Assembly (NCBI RefSeq): GCF_000515415.1
Contig: NZ_KI911783.1
Span: 7,241,831-7,305,830, forward strand
Direction: 5' to 3'
Origin: Bradyrhizobium sp. WSM1417
GTDB lineage: Bacteria > Pseudomonadota > Alphaproteobacteria > Rhizobiales > Xanthobacteraceae
Length of the DNA stretch: 64,000 nucleotides
Part shown: in pieces, positions 32,802 through 41,258 of the stretch
How positions within the stretch are numbered: position 1 is the stretch's first letter
Layout: each line of letters starts with the position of its first letter
Notes under the pieces: generated by a model
The model's input: the letters and a program-made list of their open reading frames with translations, nothing else
Told to the model about the DNA's origin: nothing
Database searches by the model: none
Translations under genes and position numbers: made by a program

Positions 32802-35800
32802 CTAGCCGTCGAGGAGTTCGAGGAATTCCTCGACGCGCCTGAACGGATCCTGATCACGGCGACCGGCGTAGACGACGCGGTCGCCGTCGCGCTGCAGTAA
32901 TCGGCCATCCGACTTCCCCCTCGATTTTCGCAGCCGCCCGGGCAGGAACGTCGCGGCGACCGCCTCGGGCCCGACATCGAGCCTGACGATGCCACGCCGT
33001 TTGCAATCAATCCGGAGCCTGGCGGATGCGAAGAAGTCGCGGGCCTCCGGCGGCAGCCTGCCGAAACGACGCGAGATCTCCTCCTCCAGGTCTTCCAGAT
33101 CGTCGTCGCTTCGGCACCTGGCAGCGCGGCCATAGATCTCGAGCCGTACCGCCTCGGATTGCACGTAGCCTTCGGGCAGCATGTCGGCCAGCGGCATATT
33201 GAGATCGGGCACCCACAGATCGGCGCCGGCATCGCTGCCACGCTCGGACGCCCGCTTCAGCAGATGACTGTAGAGCACGGGTCCGAACACCTGGACGTGG
33301 CCGGACTGCTGTTCCGAAAACAGATCGCCGGCGCCCCTGAGGTCGAGGTCGCGCTCGCTGATCGCAAAGCCGGCACCCGGCTTGCTGAACTCCTCCAGCA
33401 CCGCCAGACGCTTCTCGGACTGCTCCGACGTCGATTCCGTCAGCAGATGGGCAAAAGCGCGCGTGCCGCCGCGTCCCACCCGTCCCCTGAGCTGATGCAG
33501 CTGTGCAAGCCCGAACTTTTCGGGCCAGCACACCACGATGGTGTTCGCGCGTGGAATATCGAGACCGCTTTCCACGATATTGGTCGCCAGCAGCACATCC
33601 GCCGCGCCATCGACGAAACTCATCATGCGGTCGTCGATCTCGTCCACGGGCAGTCTGCCGTGAAGACAGACGATGCGCAGCTCCGGCGCCACCGATTGCA
33701 CACGGGCCAGCATCGGCTCCAGATCCTGGATGCGCGGGCAGATCAGGAAGCTCTGACCGTGCCGCCTGCGCTCGCGGAGCAGCGCCGCGGCGATGGCAGC
33801 GTCGGACAGCGGCGCGATCCTGGTCACGATGGGAAGGCGATGAACCGGCGGCGAGGCAATCACGCTGAGGTCCCTGAAGCCGGCAAGTCCCGCCGCGAGC
33901 GTGCGCGGGATTGGCGTGGCGCTCATCCACAGCGAATGGGCACCCTTGGCGAGGCCTGAAAGCTTCGCCTTCTCCGCCGCGCCGAAATGCTGCTCTTCGT
34001 CGATGATGACGAGGCCGAGGTCGGCGAACTTCACGTCCTTTGCCGCAAGCGCCTGCGTGCCGACGACGACTTTCAGTGTGCCGCGCCGCAGCCCCTCCTT
34101 GGTCTCTCGCGTCTCCGGGCCTGAACTGGCTCGCGACAGGCTTCCCACCTCAATCCCGAGAGGGCCGAACCGTTTGCGGAAGGTTTCGACATGCTGCCGC
34201 GCCAGCACGGTCGTCGGCGCCGCGATCGCCACCTGCTTGCCCGACAGCGCCACTGCGGCTGCCGCCCGCAGCGCGACCTCGGTCTTGCCGAAGCCGACGT
34301 CACCGCAGATCACCCTGTCCATCGGATGGCCCGCCGCAAGATCGTCGAGGACGTCTTGAATCGCCTGGCCCTGGTCCACTGTCGTGAAATAGGGGAACCG
34401 TGCGACGAATTTTTCGTAAGCCGGCCCCGGCGGCACCAGTTTGGGTGCGCGACGGCGGAGGCGCTGGCTGATGTGTTTGGCGAGCGCCTTGGCGGCGACC
34501 TGGATTTCCGCTTCCGCCTCGGTGCGCCGCGCCCACCAGCTGCTGCCGTCCGCCTTGTCGAGCGTCAGCTTGCCGGGCTCGCCGGCATAAGGCCAGATCA
34601 CCGCGAGATCGGACGGCGGTACAAGCACGGCATTGTCGCCCGCGAATTTGAGCCTGATCATCTCGCGTCGCGATCCTTTGCCCATGTCGAGGGTCTGCAA
34701 GCCGTCGAGCACGGCGAGCCCGCGTTGCAGATGGACAATGGCGGCGCCCTTTTCGGGCACGTCGGGATGATCGAACGCCGGGTTCCAGGCGCGCGCCATC
34801 GGCTGGGGATGATGGGCCCGGCTGCCGAGCACGTCGGACGCGGTCACGACGACAAGCGGCTTGCGGCCGGCGCCAATGAACCCCGCGTCGAAATCGGCCA
34901 GCAGCGCGCCGTCACGGCTCCGTGCCTTCGTCACCTCGCTCCAATCGGCCAGGCGCTCCGCCTTGATGCCGCTCATGCGCTCCATCGCGCGAAGGTCATC
35001 CTCGACGGCGGCGACGAACAGCAGCCGCGATCCGCCGCGCTGCATGTCGGCGACGAAGGCGCGAAGCGCCTTGCGCGGCGAGGCCAGCTTCGAGAACTCC
35101 GGCGTCGAGATGAAGGCGGCCTTGCGCGGCAGCACGCTGATGCGCTTCTTCAGCTGCTTCCAGTCCGCCTGCCCCAGATACTCGCGCTCCGCGTCCCTGC
35201 GGCCGGCGGCGTCCTCGATCGTGCCCAGCCAGCTCTCGGCGTGGGTCGATACCCCGGCATCCGCGATCCATCGCGCGCGGCTGCAGTAATCCGGCAGTGT
35301 CGCCCGCTGTCCGCGCGTAGCTCCCAGCGCGATCCGTTCGGACATGGGATCGATGATCAATTCGGCGGTCTCGTAGACGACCTCGTGCTCGATGGGATCG
35401 ACCGCGACGATCTTGCGGATCGTGTCTCCGGAATGCTCGATCCGGAAGGGAGCGAGCGCGCCGGCGGGAAACACTTCGAACGTCTTGCCATGGAACAGGA
35501 CGCCGCCCGGATATTCCGCCTCTTCGTCGAGATCGTAGCCGAGAGCCTCCAGCCGCGTCTCCAGCTCGGGCCCGGAATAGGGTGCGCCCACCTTCAGCGT
35601 GAGGCTCGACCGCGACCAGCTCGCCGGCAGCGGCAGCCGTTCCATGATGGCTTCCGCGGTCGACACCAGGAAGACGGGTTTCTTTGCCTTGGCGAGACGC
35701 CGCAGCACCGAGCTGCGCCGGCCCGCGATCTCGCGGGAGGGCTCGAGGCCGTCGAAGGGCAGCGTGTTCAGGCGCGGAAACACCAGCACGTCGACCGAGG

Positions 35801-36143
35801 GATCGAGGGCGTGGATCACGCCGCCCAGCCGCTCTGCCCTGCTCTCGTCATCGCAGAGGAAGACGAGGCCGTCGCGGCCGGACTTCTCCCAGTGATCGAG
35901 CAGATGCAGCGCCAGCATGCCGAGCGGCGATGAGGAGGCGACCGCGGACCGCGAGGCGCTCTTGTCCGGGCGCTTGCTTGTCGAGCCCGTACTTTTCGAA
36001 CTCGTGCTCCTCGAACTCTTGCTTTTCGCGCTCTTGCTTATCGAGCCTTTGCTTTTCGAGCTCTTGCTTTTTGTCTTTATCGCGCCGGTCGTGGCCCGGG
36101 CTTTCCTGGTGGGCGCCAATGTGTATCCAACTTTGTTTCGCAA
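32802..36143 (-). CDS. Mfd-like transcription-repair coupling translocase (probable paralogue)
   Basis: A 1113-residue protein with Mfd layout. A UvrB-like N-terminal module spans ~75-330 (FPRLNTLPFDGLEPSREIAG, YPGGVLFHGKTFEVFPAGAL), the CarD-like RNA-polymerase-interaction region ~465-525 (GAAIVHLQRGLAVLDGLQTL), and RecG/Mfd helicase motors from ~580 (Walker A CGDVGFGKTE at 612-622, LGLVIIDEEQHFG, MSATPIPRTLAAGL, RGRVGRGG). A TRCF-type end follows (GRLPPEARDF). It differs from standard Mfd in an N-terminal Lys/Ser tract at ~20-60. The start is doubtful: the first codon is TTG without a ribosome site, and the tract may not be translated. A housekeeping Mfd presumably lies elsewhere. Confidence 0.75.
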   Translation of the reverse strand: MRNKVGYTLAPTRKARATTGAIKTKSKSSKSKGSISKSAKSKSSRSTSSKSTGSTSKRPDKSASRSAVASSSPLGMLALHLLDHWEKSGRDGLVFLCDDESRAERLGGVIHALDPSVDVLVFPRLNTLPFDGLEPSREIAGRRSSVLRRLAKAKKPVFLVSTAEAIMERLPLPASWSRSSLTLKVGAPYSGPELETRLEALGYDLDEEAEYPGGVLFHGKTFEVFPAGALAPFRIEHSGDTIRKIVAVDPIEHEVVYETAELIIDPMSERIALGATRGQRATLPDYCSRARWIADAGVSTHAESWLGTIEDAAGRRDAEREYLGQADWKQLKKRISVLPRKAAFISTPEFSKLASPRKALRAFVADMQRGGSRLLFVAAVEDDLRAMERMSGIKAERLADWSEVTKARSRDGALLADFDAGFIGAGRKPLVVVTASDVLGSRAHHPQPMARAWNPAFDHPDVPEKGAAIVHLQRGLAVLDGLQTLDMGKGSRREMIRLKFAGDNAVLVPPSDLAVIWPYAGEPGKLTLDKADGSSWWARRTEAEAEIQVAAKALAKHISQRLRRRAPKLVPPGPAYEKFVARFPYFTTVDQGQAIQDVLDDLAAGHPMDRVICGDVGFGKTEVALRAAAAVALSGKQVAIAAPTTVLARQHVETFRKRFGPLGIEVGSLSRASSGPETRETKEGLRRGTLKVVVGTQALAAKDVKFADLGLVIIDEEQHFGAAEKAKLSGLAKGAHSLWMSATPIPRTLAAGLAGFRDLSVIASPPVHRLPIVTRIAPLSDAAIAAALLRERRRHGQSFLICPRIQDLEPMLARVQSVAPELRIVCLHGRLPVDEIDDRMMSFVDGAADVLLATNIVESGLDIPRANTIVVCWPEKFGLAQLHQLRGRVGRGGTRAFAHLLTESTSEQSEKRLAVLEEFSKPGAGFAISERDLDLRGAGDLFSEQQSGHVQVFGPVLYSHLLKRASERGSDAGADLWVPDLNMPLADMLPEGYVQSEAVRLEIYGRAARCRSDDDLEDLEEEISRRFGRLPPEARDFFASARLRIDCKRRGIVRLDVGPEAVAATFLPGRLRKSRGKSDGRLLQRDGDRVVYAGRRDQDPFRRVEEFLELLDG

Positions 36144-36305
36144 ATTGAGGCGAGCGACGACGAGCCCTCCCGTCGAGCTCCGTCGATAACGCGCCTCGGG
36201 CGTGAGCGCCCAATGACGTCATTACAATTTTGCAATTGCGTTGAAAAGCAGAGACAGCGGGGGAAGGCAAGCGGCCTGAGCGGGCAGAAAGCTGCCGGCA
36301 GGCGG

Positions 36306-36566
36306 CTATTGCAGGACCTTCGGCAGCACCACGACCACGTCCACGCTCTGCGCGAGGATATGCGTGGCGACCACAGCGAGCTGGTGCGAGAACTCGTCCT
36401 CGATCTCGGCCGCGCAGTCTTCGTCGCTGGCAATGGCAAACAGCAGATTACCGTCGATTTCGTCGAACCGGATGCCGGCGAAGAGGCGATCGAAAATCTC
36501 GGCGCCCGCGATGTACGCGATTCGCGCCTGGATAGCCTGGTCCTCGACGAGCGACAACTTTCTCAT
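36306..36566 (-). CDS. Small hypothetical protein
   Basis: An 86-residue protein, MRKLSLVEDQAIQARIAYIA then GAEIFDRLFAGIRFDEIDGN and LLFAIASDEDCAAEIEDEFS, ending in a hydrophobic VDVVVVLPKVLQ. It is acidic, with alternating helix and strand. No domain is recognised. ATG at 36566 is the first methionine with a natural start, and a GTG at 36590 is possible; neither has a strong ribosome site. It is divergent from the DUF3750 gene, separated by ~110 bp. Confidence 0.5.
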   Translation of the reverse strand: MRKLSLVEDQAIQARIAYIAGAEIFDRLFAGIRFDEIDGNLLFAIASDEDCAAEIEDEFSHQLAVVATHILAQSVDVVVVLPKVLQ

Positions 36567-36674
36567 GGACGCAACATATGGCCGCACCACCCGAATGCAA
36601 GAGCAGGAGAGCGCTGGCGCCGCGTGCCTTGCGAACTATATTGGTGGCATCGTCCCGCCTGCCCGCGTTTGCCC

Positions 36675-37418
36675 TTGAGGAAATCCTTGATTCTGTTCCT
36701 GCTGCTGATCTTCCTGCCGATTGGGGTGTCGGCCGGCCGCTATTATTTGCGCGGCGACGGCCGCGGCAATTGGCAGACGGCGGATCGCTCCAGCGCCGGC
36801 CTGCTGCCGCCCGCATCCGCCAATCCGGACGCGCTGATCCGCGTATTCGCCGCGCGCACCGTGCGCTGGCGCAGCATCTTTGCCGTCCACACCTGGATCG
36901 TCGTCAAGGAGAAGGGTGCCGCGACCTACAGCCGATACGACTACACGGCCTGGGGCGATCCTGTTCGCAGCAACGGCTTTGCGCCCGACGGCCGTTGGTT
37001 CGGCGCCCTCCCGGAAACCGTCGTCGCCGTCGACGGCGCGCGGGCCGAAGCGTTGATTCCGAAGATCCGTACCGTCATCGAGAATTACAAGTTCCGCGCC
37101 TATGGCGACTACAGCGCCTGGCCGGGACCGAATTCCAACACCTTCGTGCAGGCGGCGCTGGACGCCGTTCCCGAATTGCGCGCGGTGCTGCCGCCGACCG
37201 CCATCGGCAAGGACTTTCCCTATAGCGGACGCTGGGCCGGCATCACGGCGTCCGGCACCGGGCTCTACGCCTCGCTGTCGGGCTATCTCGGCATGACCAT
37301 CGGCTGGGTCGAAGGTGTCGAGGTCAATTTCCTCGGCGCGGTGCTCGGCCTCGACATCCGCCGCCCCGCGCTGAAGCTTCCTGGCATCGGCCGCCTGGGT
37401 GTGGCGGCCGGCACGTAG
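36675..37418 (+). CDS. DUF3750 membrane-anchored protein
   Basis: A 247-residue protein with one N-terminal membrane anchor (KSLILFLLLIFLPIGVSAGR) and a soluble domain: IFAVHTWIVVKEKGAATYSR, WFGALPETVVAVDGARAEAL, FRAYGDYSAWPGPNSNTFVQ and a Gly-rich end (GYLGMTIGWVEGVEVNFLGA). The DNT/NSNTFV segment with a preceding HTW recalls the DUF3750 family, whose function is unknown. There is no ATG near the anchor. TTG at 36675 is the proposed start, and the frame stays open far upstream. It is a single gene, and a terminator lies ~190 bp downstream. Confidence 0.65.
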   Translation: MRKSLILFLLLIFLPIGVSAGRYYLRGDGRGNWQTADRSSAGLLPPASANPDALIRVFAARTVRWRSIFAVHTWIVVKEKGAATYSRYDYTAWGDPVRSNGFAPDGRWFGALPETVVAVDGARAEALIPKIRTVIENYKFRAYGDYSAWPGPNSNTFVQAALDAVPELRAVLPPTAIGKDFPYSGRWAGITASGTGLYASLSGYLGMTIGWVEGVEVNFLGAVLGLDIRRPALKLPGIGRLGVAAGT

Positions 37419-37603
37419 GCCAATGAAGGCGTGGTCCCGTCAAAGTCGGGGCCCTCCCAAGCTTCCCGAATCGTCCTTCCAATGTGTGCTTCAGGTCACA
37501 GCCGAATCGAGCGCCTTCGCGTAGAATGATCCTGCATGGCCGCAAACAAGGTAACGGCGGTACGCACGAGGCTGGAGAGGCGACCAACAGCTACGGACTT
37601 TTG

Positions 37604-37636
37604 AAGCCGCCAGGGCGAAGAGCTCGGCGGTTTTTT
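37604..37636 (+). terminator. Probable intrinsic terminator
   Basis: CCGCC...GGCGG stem with a 14-base loop followed by six T. It directly follows a 22-codon frame (37536-37604, MAANKVTAVRTRLERRPTAT...) and could end the DUF3750 transcript or a small RNA. Confidence 0.55.
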
Positions 37637-37672
37637 CTTTGTGTATCATTTTCGGTCCGATCGCTTCGCTTT

Positions 37673-37987
37673 CTAACGTTTCTCCGAGGAATCCGGGAGC
37701 CTCCGCTGATCGCGCTCTTGTTCGATCTGCCGTTCCGCTTCGACCCAGAACTCCAGATCGCGATCGGCCGGGCGACCGGCCTGCTCCCAGAGTTCGTAGG
37801 CGCGCGCTCGCACCTTGCCGCGCCCCATCATGCGAAGCAGCTTTTGCTTCAGCTCCTCGGCAAAGTTCCTGAATCGCTGGACGGTGGTTTCGTCTTTGAC
37901 GAGCGCAGCCGCTCGCGTTGCGAGTTCGATCTGGTGCTCTATCTTTTGCTGCTCATCCACCGCAAACCCCGCCGTAGCCACGGGCAT
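37673..37987 (-). CDS. DUF2934 protein with helical N-terminal extension
   Basis: A 104-residue protein. The C-terminal ~40 residues are a DUF2934 domain (RARAYELWEQAGRPADRDLE then FWVEAERQI), a short motif seen mostly in alphaproteobacteria and unassigned in function. The first ~60 residues are a charged helix (DEQQKIEHQIELATRAAALV, TVQRFRNFAEELKQKLLRMM). The frame is open to a TTG at 38017, but ATG at 37987 is preferred, and no clear ribosome site exists for either. A second DUF2934 gene lies at 38242-38403 on the same strand. Confidence 0.65.
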   Translation of the reverse strand: MPVATAGFAVDEQQKIEHQIELATRAAALVKDETTVQRFRNFAEELKQKLLRMMGRGKVRARAYELWEQAGRPADRDLEFWVEAERQIEQERDQRRLPDSSEKR

Positions 37988-38059
37988 GCGTCGCAGCCCG
38001 TGCTGCTCACAACTCAATTCCTGCTGGAAGGGTCTGTTCCGCCTTCAATGCCACGTCCT

Positions 38060-38245
38060 TCAATGCCACGTCGTGCCCGCTTCGACGATCACCGCCCTTG
38101 TCTCGGGATCTTCGGTCGCGTTGCAGGTGCAGGGCATGCCCTCACCGCATCGGCAGCCGCCCAATTCGTCGCTCCAGGCGCGGAGCGGATGGTTTTCGCA
38201 GACCCATCCCAGACCGTGGCAGAATGGGCAGCTCTTGTTGGTCAC
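38060..38245 (-). CDS. Cys-rich mini-protein, zinc-ribbon-like
   Basis: A 61-residue protein with eight cysteines arranged CPFCHGLGWVCENHP ... GGCRCGEGMPCTCN, resembling a DnaJ-type or double zinc-knuckle unit. It ends EDPETRAVIVEAGTTWH. The GTG start overlaps the TGA of the upstream DUF2934 gene (CTGTGACC), so it is translated by coupling. Short proteins with the phrase GLGWVCENHP occur in Bradyrhizobium and relatives as far as I recall; their role is unknown. Zinc binding is inferred from the Cys pairs. Confidence 0.72.
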   Translation of the reverse strand: MTNKSCPFCHGLGWVCENHPLRAWSDELGGCRCGEGMPCTCNATEDPETRAVIVEAGTTWH

Positions 38246-38403
38246 AGCGTATCCGGCGTCCGCATGGGGTTCGACTTGTCCTCGTTGCGCAACTCCTGCT
38301 CGGCCGCGTGCCAGAACTCTTCCTCGCGGCCTTCCGGCTTGCCCGCCTGTTCCCACAAGCGGTGCGCGCGTTCTTTGATGTCGTGATCGGTCGGCTCGGG
38401 CAT
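38242..38403 (-). CDS. DUF2934 mini-protein
   Basis: A 53-residue protein consisting almost wholly of a DUF2934 motif: MPEPTDHDIKERAHRLWEQA then GKPEGREEEFWHAAEQELRN. AGGAGATACA directly before ATG gives a strong start. Its stop overlaps the GTG of the Cys-rich gene by four bases, so the two form a small operon. Just upstream is a 9 bp perfect stem (CACGGCCCC/GGGGCCGTG, 38423-38468) that may shape its leader. Confidence 0.75.
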   Translation of the reverse strand: MPEPTDHDIKERAHRLWEQAGKPEGREEEFWHAAEQELRNEDKSNPMRTPDTL

Positions 38404-38718
38404 TGTATCTCCTGCGAAGAGACACGGCCCCACCCTGGGGGGTATGGGGGCTTGGAGGCGGGGCCGTGCAGGCCAGCAAATCGGCGGCGACGCTGGCCCG
38501 CTGAGTCAAGCCTCGATGGTGCGCAAGAGTTCCTAGGTCGAGCGATCACGCCAGCTCGAACGAAGCCGCCGTCGCCGCCTGTGCGGACCCCGAGATGAAG
38601 CGGTGCACTCCCGACACGGCGCGTTCCGCGGGTATCGGGATGTGACCTCAGCCAGTCATTCAGGCGAAGCTGACGTCGGGCAGCCGGCGGCGTAGTTCGG
38701 CGAGCGAGAACGTTGTCA
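38404..38718. other. Short spacer with leader hairpin and a 19-codon frame
   Basis: Holds the CACGGCCCC/GGGGCCGTG hairpin (38423-38468). It also holds a 19-codon minus-strand frame (MTTFSLAELRRRLPDVSFA, 38661-38720) whose ATG overlaps the stop codon of the gene upstream. The latter looks like the stump of a deleted coupled gene. Confidence 0.4.
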
Positions 38719-39375
38719 TCAGCCGAAATCTGCGATACGGGCGTCGAGCGCAAACATGCTTTGATAAACTTCCGGCTCGCTCGCCCCGGCCATGACGTTG
38801 GGCGCAAGCTCGCTCGCCCGCTGCAAGGCGGCCTGCAACGAGGCGACGTCGAGCGCCTCGATCAGTAAGAGTCCGGCGAAAAAGCCCTCGTTGTTCCGCA
38901 TGCCCTTCTCGGTCGTCCGCACCGATGTCCGCGCCTCGTCGGTCGCGCCGATCTGCACGGCGGCAACCCCGTCGCACGCAACGAGCGCCTGAGCCAAACC
39001 TTGGGGATCTTTCGGCAACGTCTCGATCCGCAGCGCCACGATCGATGCGCCCTCGCCCCGCCCTGCCCGCGCGATCATGACGCCGCCGCCCCGAATGAAA
39101 TTGCCGAGCTTCGGCATGATGCGCTGGGACCAAGGCGTCGGTGCGTTAAGGCGCGCCAGATAGGCCTCGCCGTCGAGGACCTCCGGTGTTTCCAGCTCAT
39201 ACAGAATGAAGAAGCGGTTGATGTCATCCCTTGCCGCGCGGAAGACACGCGATGCCAGGAACCCCTTCGTCGTCACGCGTTCGGTCGTGTGCTCACGCGT
39301 CAGCCAATGCCGGTAGTCGGTCAGGTCGTGAGCCTCGACGTCGCTCCAGATCGCGAGAAATCCCGTGCCGCGCAT
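38719..39375 (-). CDS. Hypothetical protein, DUF4286-like dimeric alpha/beta-barrel
   Basis: A 218-residue protein. The N-terminal half has the pattern FLAIWSDVEAHDLTDYRHWL then TREHTTERVTTKGFLASRVF and NRFFILYELETPEVLDGEAY, as in small dimeric ferredoxin-fold proteins that act on ring compounds. The second half (VALRIETLPKDPQGLAQALV...) looks like a second copy of the fold. GGAGGGCGGG in front of the ATG at 39375 is chosen over the ATG 12 bases upstream. It is 14 bp from aroQ and in the same run as the TRAP genes, so a role in the same catabolic path is inferred. Confidence 0.65.
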   Translation of the reverse strand: MRGTGFLAIWSDVEAHDLTDYRHWLTREHTTERVTTKGFLASRVFRAARDDINRFFILYELETPEVLDGEAYLARLNAPTPWSQRIMPKLGNFIRGGGVMIARAGRGEGASIVALRIETLPKDPQGLAQALVACDGVAAVQIGATDEARTSVRTTEKGMRNNEGFFAGLLLIEALDVASLQAALQRASELAPNVMAGASEPEVYQSMFALDARIADFG

Positions 39376-39389
39376 CCCGCCCTCCATGC

Positions 39390-39884
39390 CTACACCTTGC
39401 CGCCGGCCGCTAGCCCGTGCAGAGCCGGTGCGATGGTCTCAGGCAATTGCCCCAGCCGTTGGACGGCCGCAAGCATTGCGGCGAGATAGCCATAGGGACC
39501 GAGGCCGCAAATGACCGCCGTGCAGGCACTCGACGTGATCGAGTGGCGGTGCAATTCGTCCCGCGCGTGAATGTTCGAAATATGTACCTCGATCTTCACG
39601 CCCTCGAAAATCTTCAGCGCATCGATCAGCGCGATCGAGGTGAATGAATAGGCCGCGGGATTCATGATGATAGCCTCCGCATTGCCATGGGCGGACTGGA
39701 TCAGGCTGACGAGTTCGCCTTCCATGTTCGATTGATGGAACGACATCGAAACGCCGAGCTGGTCGGCCAGCGCCTGGCAGCTCGCCTCGATCTGCTCAAG
39801 CGTCGTCGAGCCGTAGATGTGGGGCTCGCGGATGCCAAGGAAATTGAGATTGGGTCCGTTGAGGATCATGATCCTTGCGGCCAT
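39390..39884 (-). CDS. aroQ: Type II 3-dehydroquinate dehydratase AroQ
   Basis: A 164-residue enzyme that interconverts 3-dehydroquinate and 3-dehydroshikimate. Motifs in order are MILNGPNLNFLGIREPHIYG (catalytic Tyr near its end), SFHQSNMEGELVSLIQSA, IIMNPAAYSFTSIALIDAL and VEVHISN-type KIEVHISNIHARDELHRHS (catalytic His). It is slightly longer than the usual ~145-150 residues at the C-terminus (ALHGLAAGGKV). The setting beside a TRAP importer rather than with accBC suggests a catabolic copy for quinate- or shikimate-like substrates. AGGA lies 11 bases upstream of ATG. Confidence 0.93.
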   Translation of the reverse strand: MAARIMILNGPNLNFLGIREPHIYGSTTLEQIEASCQALADQLGVSMSFHQSNMEGELVSLIQSAHGNAEAIIMNPAAYSFTSIALIDALKIFEGVKIEVHISNIHARDELHRHSITSSACTAVICGLGPYGYLAAMLAAVQRLGQLPETIAPALHGLAAGGKV

Positions 39885-39916
39885 TTTCGCTTGTCCTTCC
39901 TTTGTTGCCGACGCGT

Positions 39917-41197
39917 CTAGCCGCTGAACCACTTGGCCGGGATCGTCACCAGTCCCGGGAATAGCACCATCGCGAACAGGACGATCAGTTGCGCGATCAA
40001 GAAGGGCCAGACGCCCTTGATTATTTCCTCCATGCTGATCCTGGAGACGCCGCAAACCACATTGAGCACGATACCGACCGGTGGCGTGATGAGGCCGATC
40101 GCATTATTGATGATGAAGAGGACACCAAAGTAGACGGGATCGATGCCCGCCGCCTTGACGATCGGCATCAGGATGGGCGTGAGGATGAGGATGGTCGGCG
40201 TCATGTCGAGGGCCGTTCCCACGATCACCACCACGACCATGATCGCCAGCATCAGGAGCGTGTTGTTGCCCATGAAAGGCTTCAGCAGGGTGACGATCTG
40301 TGCCGAAATCTCGGACACGGTGATGAGCCAGGACGATACCAGCGCCGCTGCCACGAGAAACATGACGATGCTCGTGGTCAGGGCCGAAGAGACGAAGACC
40401 TCATAAAGTTGCGACAGCTTCAATTCCCGATAGATACAGGTCGCGACGAACAGCGAATAGACGGCGACGACGACTGCGGCTTCCGTCGGCGTGAAGATGC
40501 CGAAGCGCAGGCCGACGATGATGATGACCGGCAGCATCAACGCCCAGAAGCCGTCGACCACCGCTTTCACCATTTCCGAGAGCGATGCCCTTGGCGGGGG
40601 CGTCAGGTTCTCCCGGCGCACCACCCACCACCAGGCCAGGCAGAGCCCTGCCCCGAGCAACATCCCCGGGACGATCCCGGCCAGAAACAGTTTCGAGATC
40701 GACACGCCTGCGGCAACACCGAAGATGACGAACCCGATGCTGGGCGGAATCACGGGCGCGATGATGCCGCCGGCCGCCACCAGACCCGCCGCATAGGACT
40801 TCTTGTGACCCGCCGCCACCATCATCGGCACCAGCAGGGCGGCCAGCGCCGCGGCGTCGGCTGCCGCGGAGCCCGAGAGCGACGCAAGGATGCAGGATGC
40901 GAGGATCGTCACGTAACCAAGTCCGCCGCGAAAATGGCCGACCGCGACGAGCGCAACGTTGACGATTCGCTTGGCCAGACCGCCCTTGTTCATGACCTCG
41001 CCAGCGAGCATGAAGAAGGGAATGGCCATCAGCGGAAAGCTGTCCGCGCCGTTGATGACGTTCTGCGCCACGATCTGGGCGTCGAACATGTCGATCGTGC
41101 TCATCAGGGCCACGCCGCAGACGATCAGCGCAAAGGCGATCGGCATGCCCAGCGCCATGGCGCCGAGCAGCGAGAAGGTGAAGACGGCGATCGTCAT
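39917..41197 (-). CDS. TRAP transporter large permease DctM
   Basis: A 426-residue inner-membrane protein with about 12 helices, the ion-coupled transport subunit of a TRAP importer. Family segments are SFPLMAIPFFMLAGEVMNKG, ASLSGSAAADAAALAALLVP, GGIIAPVIPPSIGFVIFGVA, LGTALDMTPTILILTPILMP (as VGTALDMTPTILI) and NNAIGLITPPVGIVLNVVCG. It is followed 32 bp later by aroQ and preceded by dctQ. With DctP and DctQ it brings in an organic acid using a sodium or proton gradient. Confidence 0.94.
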   Translation of the reverse strand: MTIAVFTFSLLGAMALGMPIAFALIVCGVALMSTIDMFDAQIVAQNVINGADSFPLMAIPFFMLAGEVMNKGGLAKRIVNVALVAVGHFRGGLGYVTILASCILASLSGSAAADAAALAALLVPMMVAAGHKKSYAAGLVAAGGIIAPVIPPSIGFVIFGVAAGVSISKLFLAGIVPGMLLGAGLCLAWWWVVRRENLTPPPRASLSEMVKAVVDGFWALMLPVIIIVGLRFGIFTPTEAAVVVAVYSLFVATCIYRELKLSQLYEVFVSSALTTSIVMFLVAAALVSSWLITVSEISAQIVTLLKPFMGNNTLLMLAIMVVVVIVGTALDMTPTILILTPILMPIVKAAGIDPVYFGVLFIINNAIGLITPPVGIVLNVVCGVSRISMEEIIKGVWPFLIAQLIVLFAMVLFPGLVTIPAKWFSG

Positions 41198-41258
41198 GGC
41201 GTGATCCCGGTGATTTTCAGGATGCGAGCGCCGGGCTGCACGATACGGGGAGACAGCA

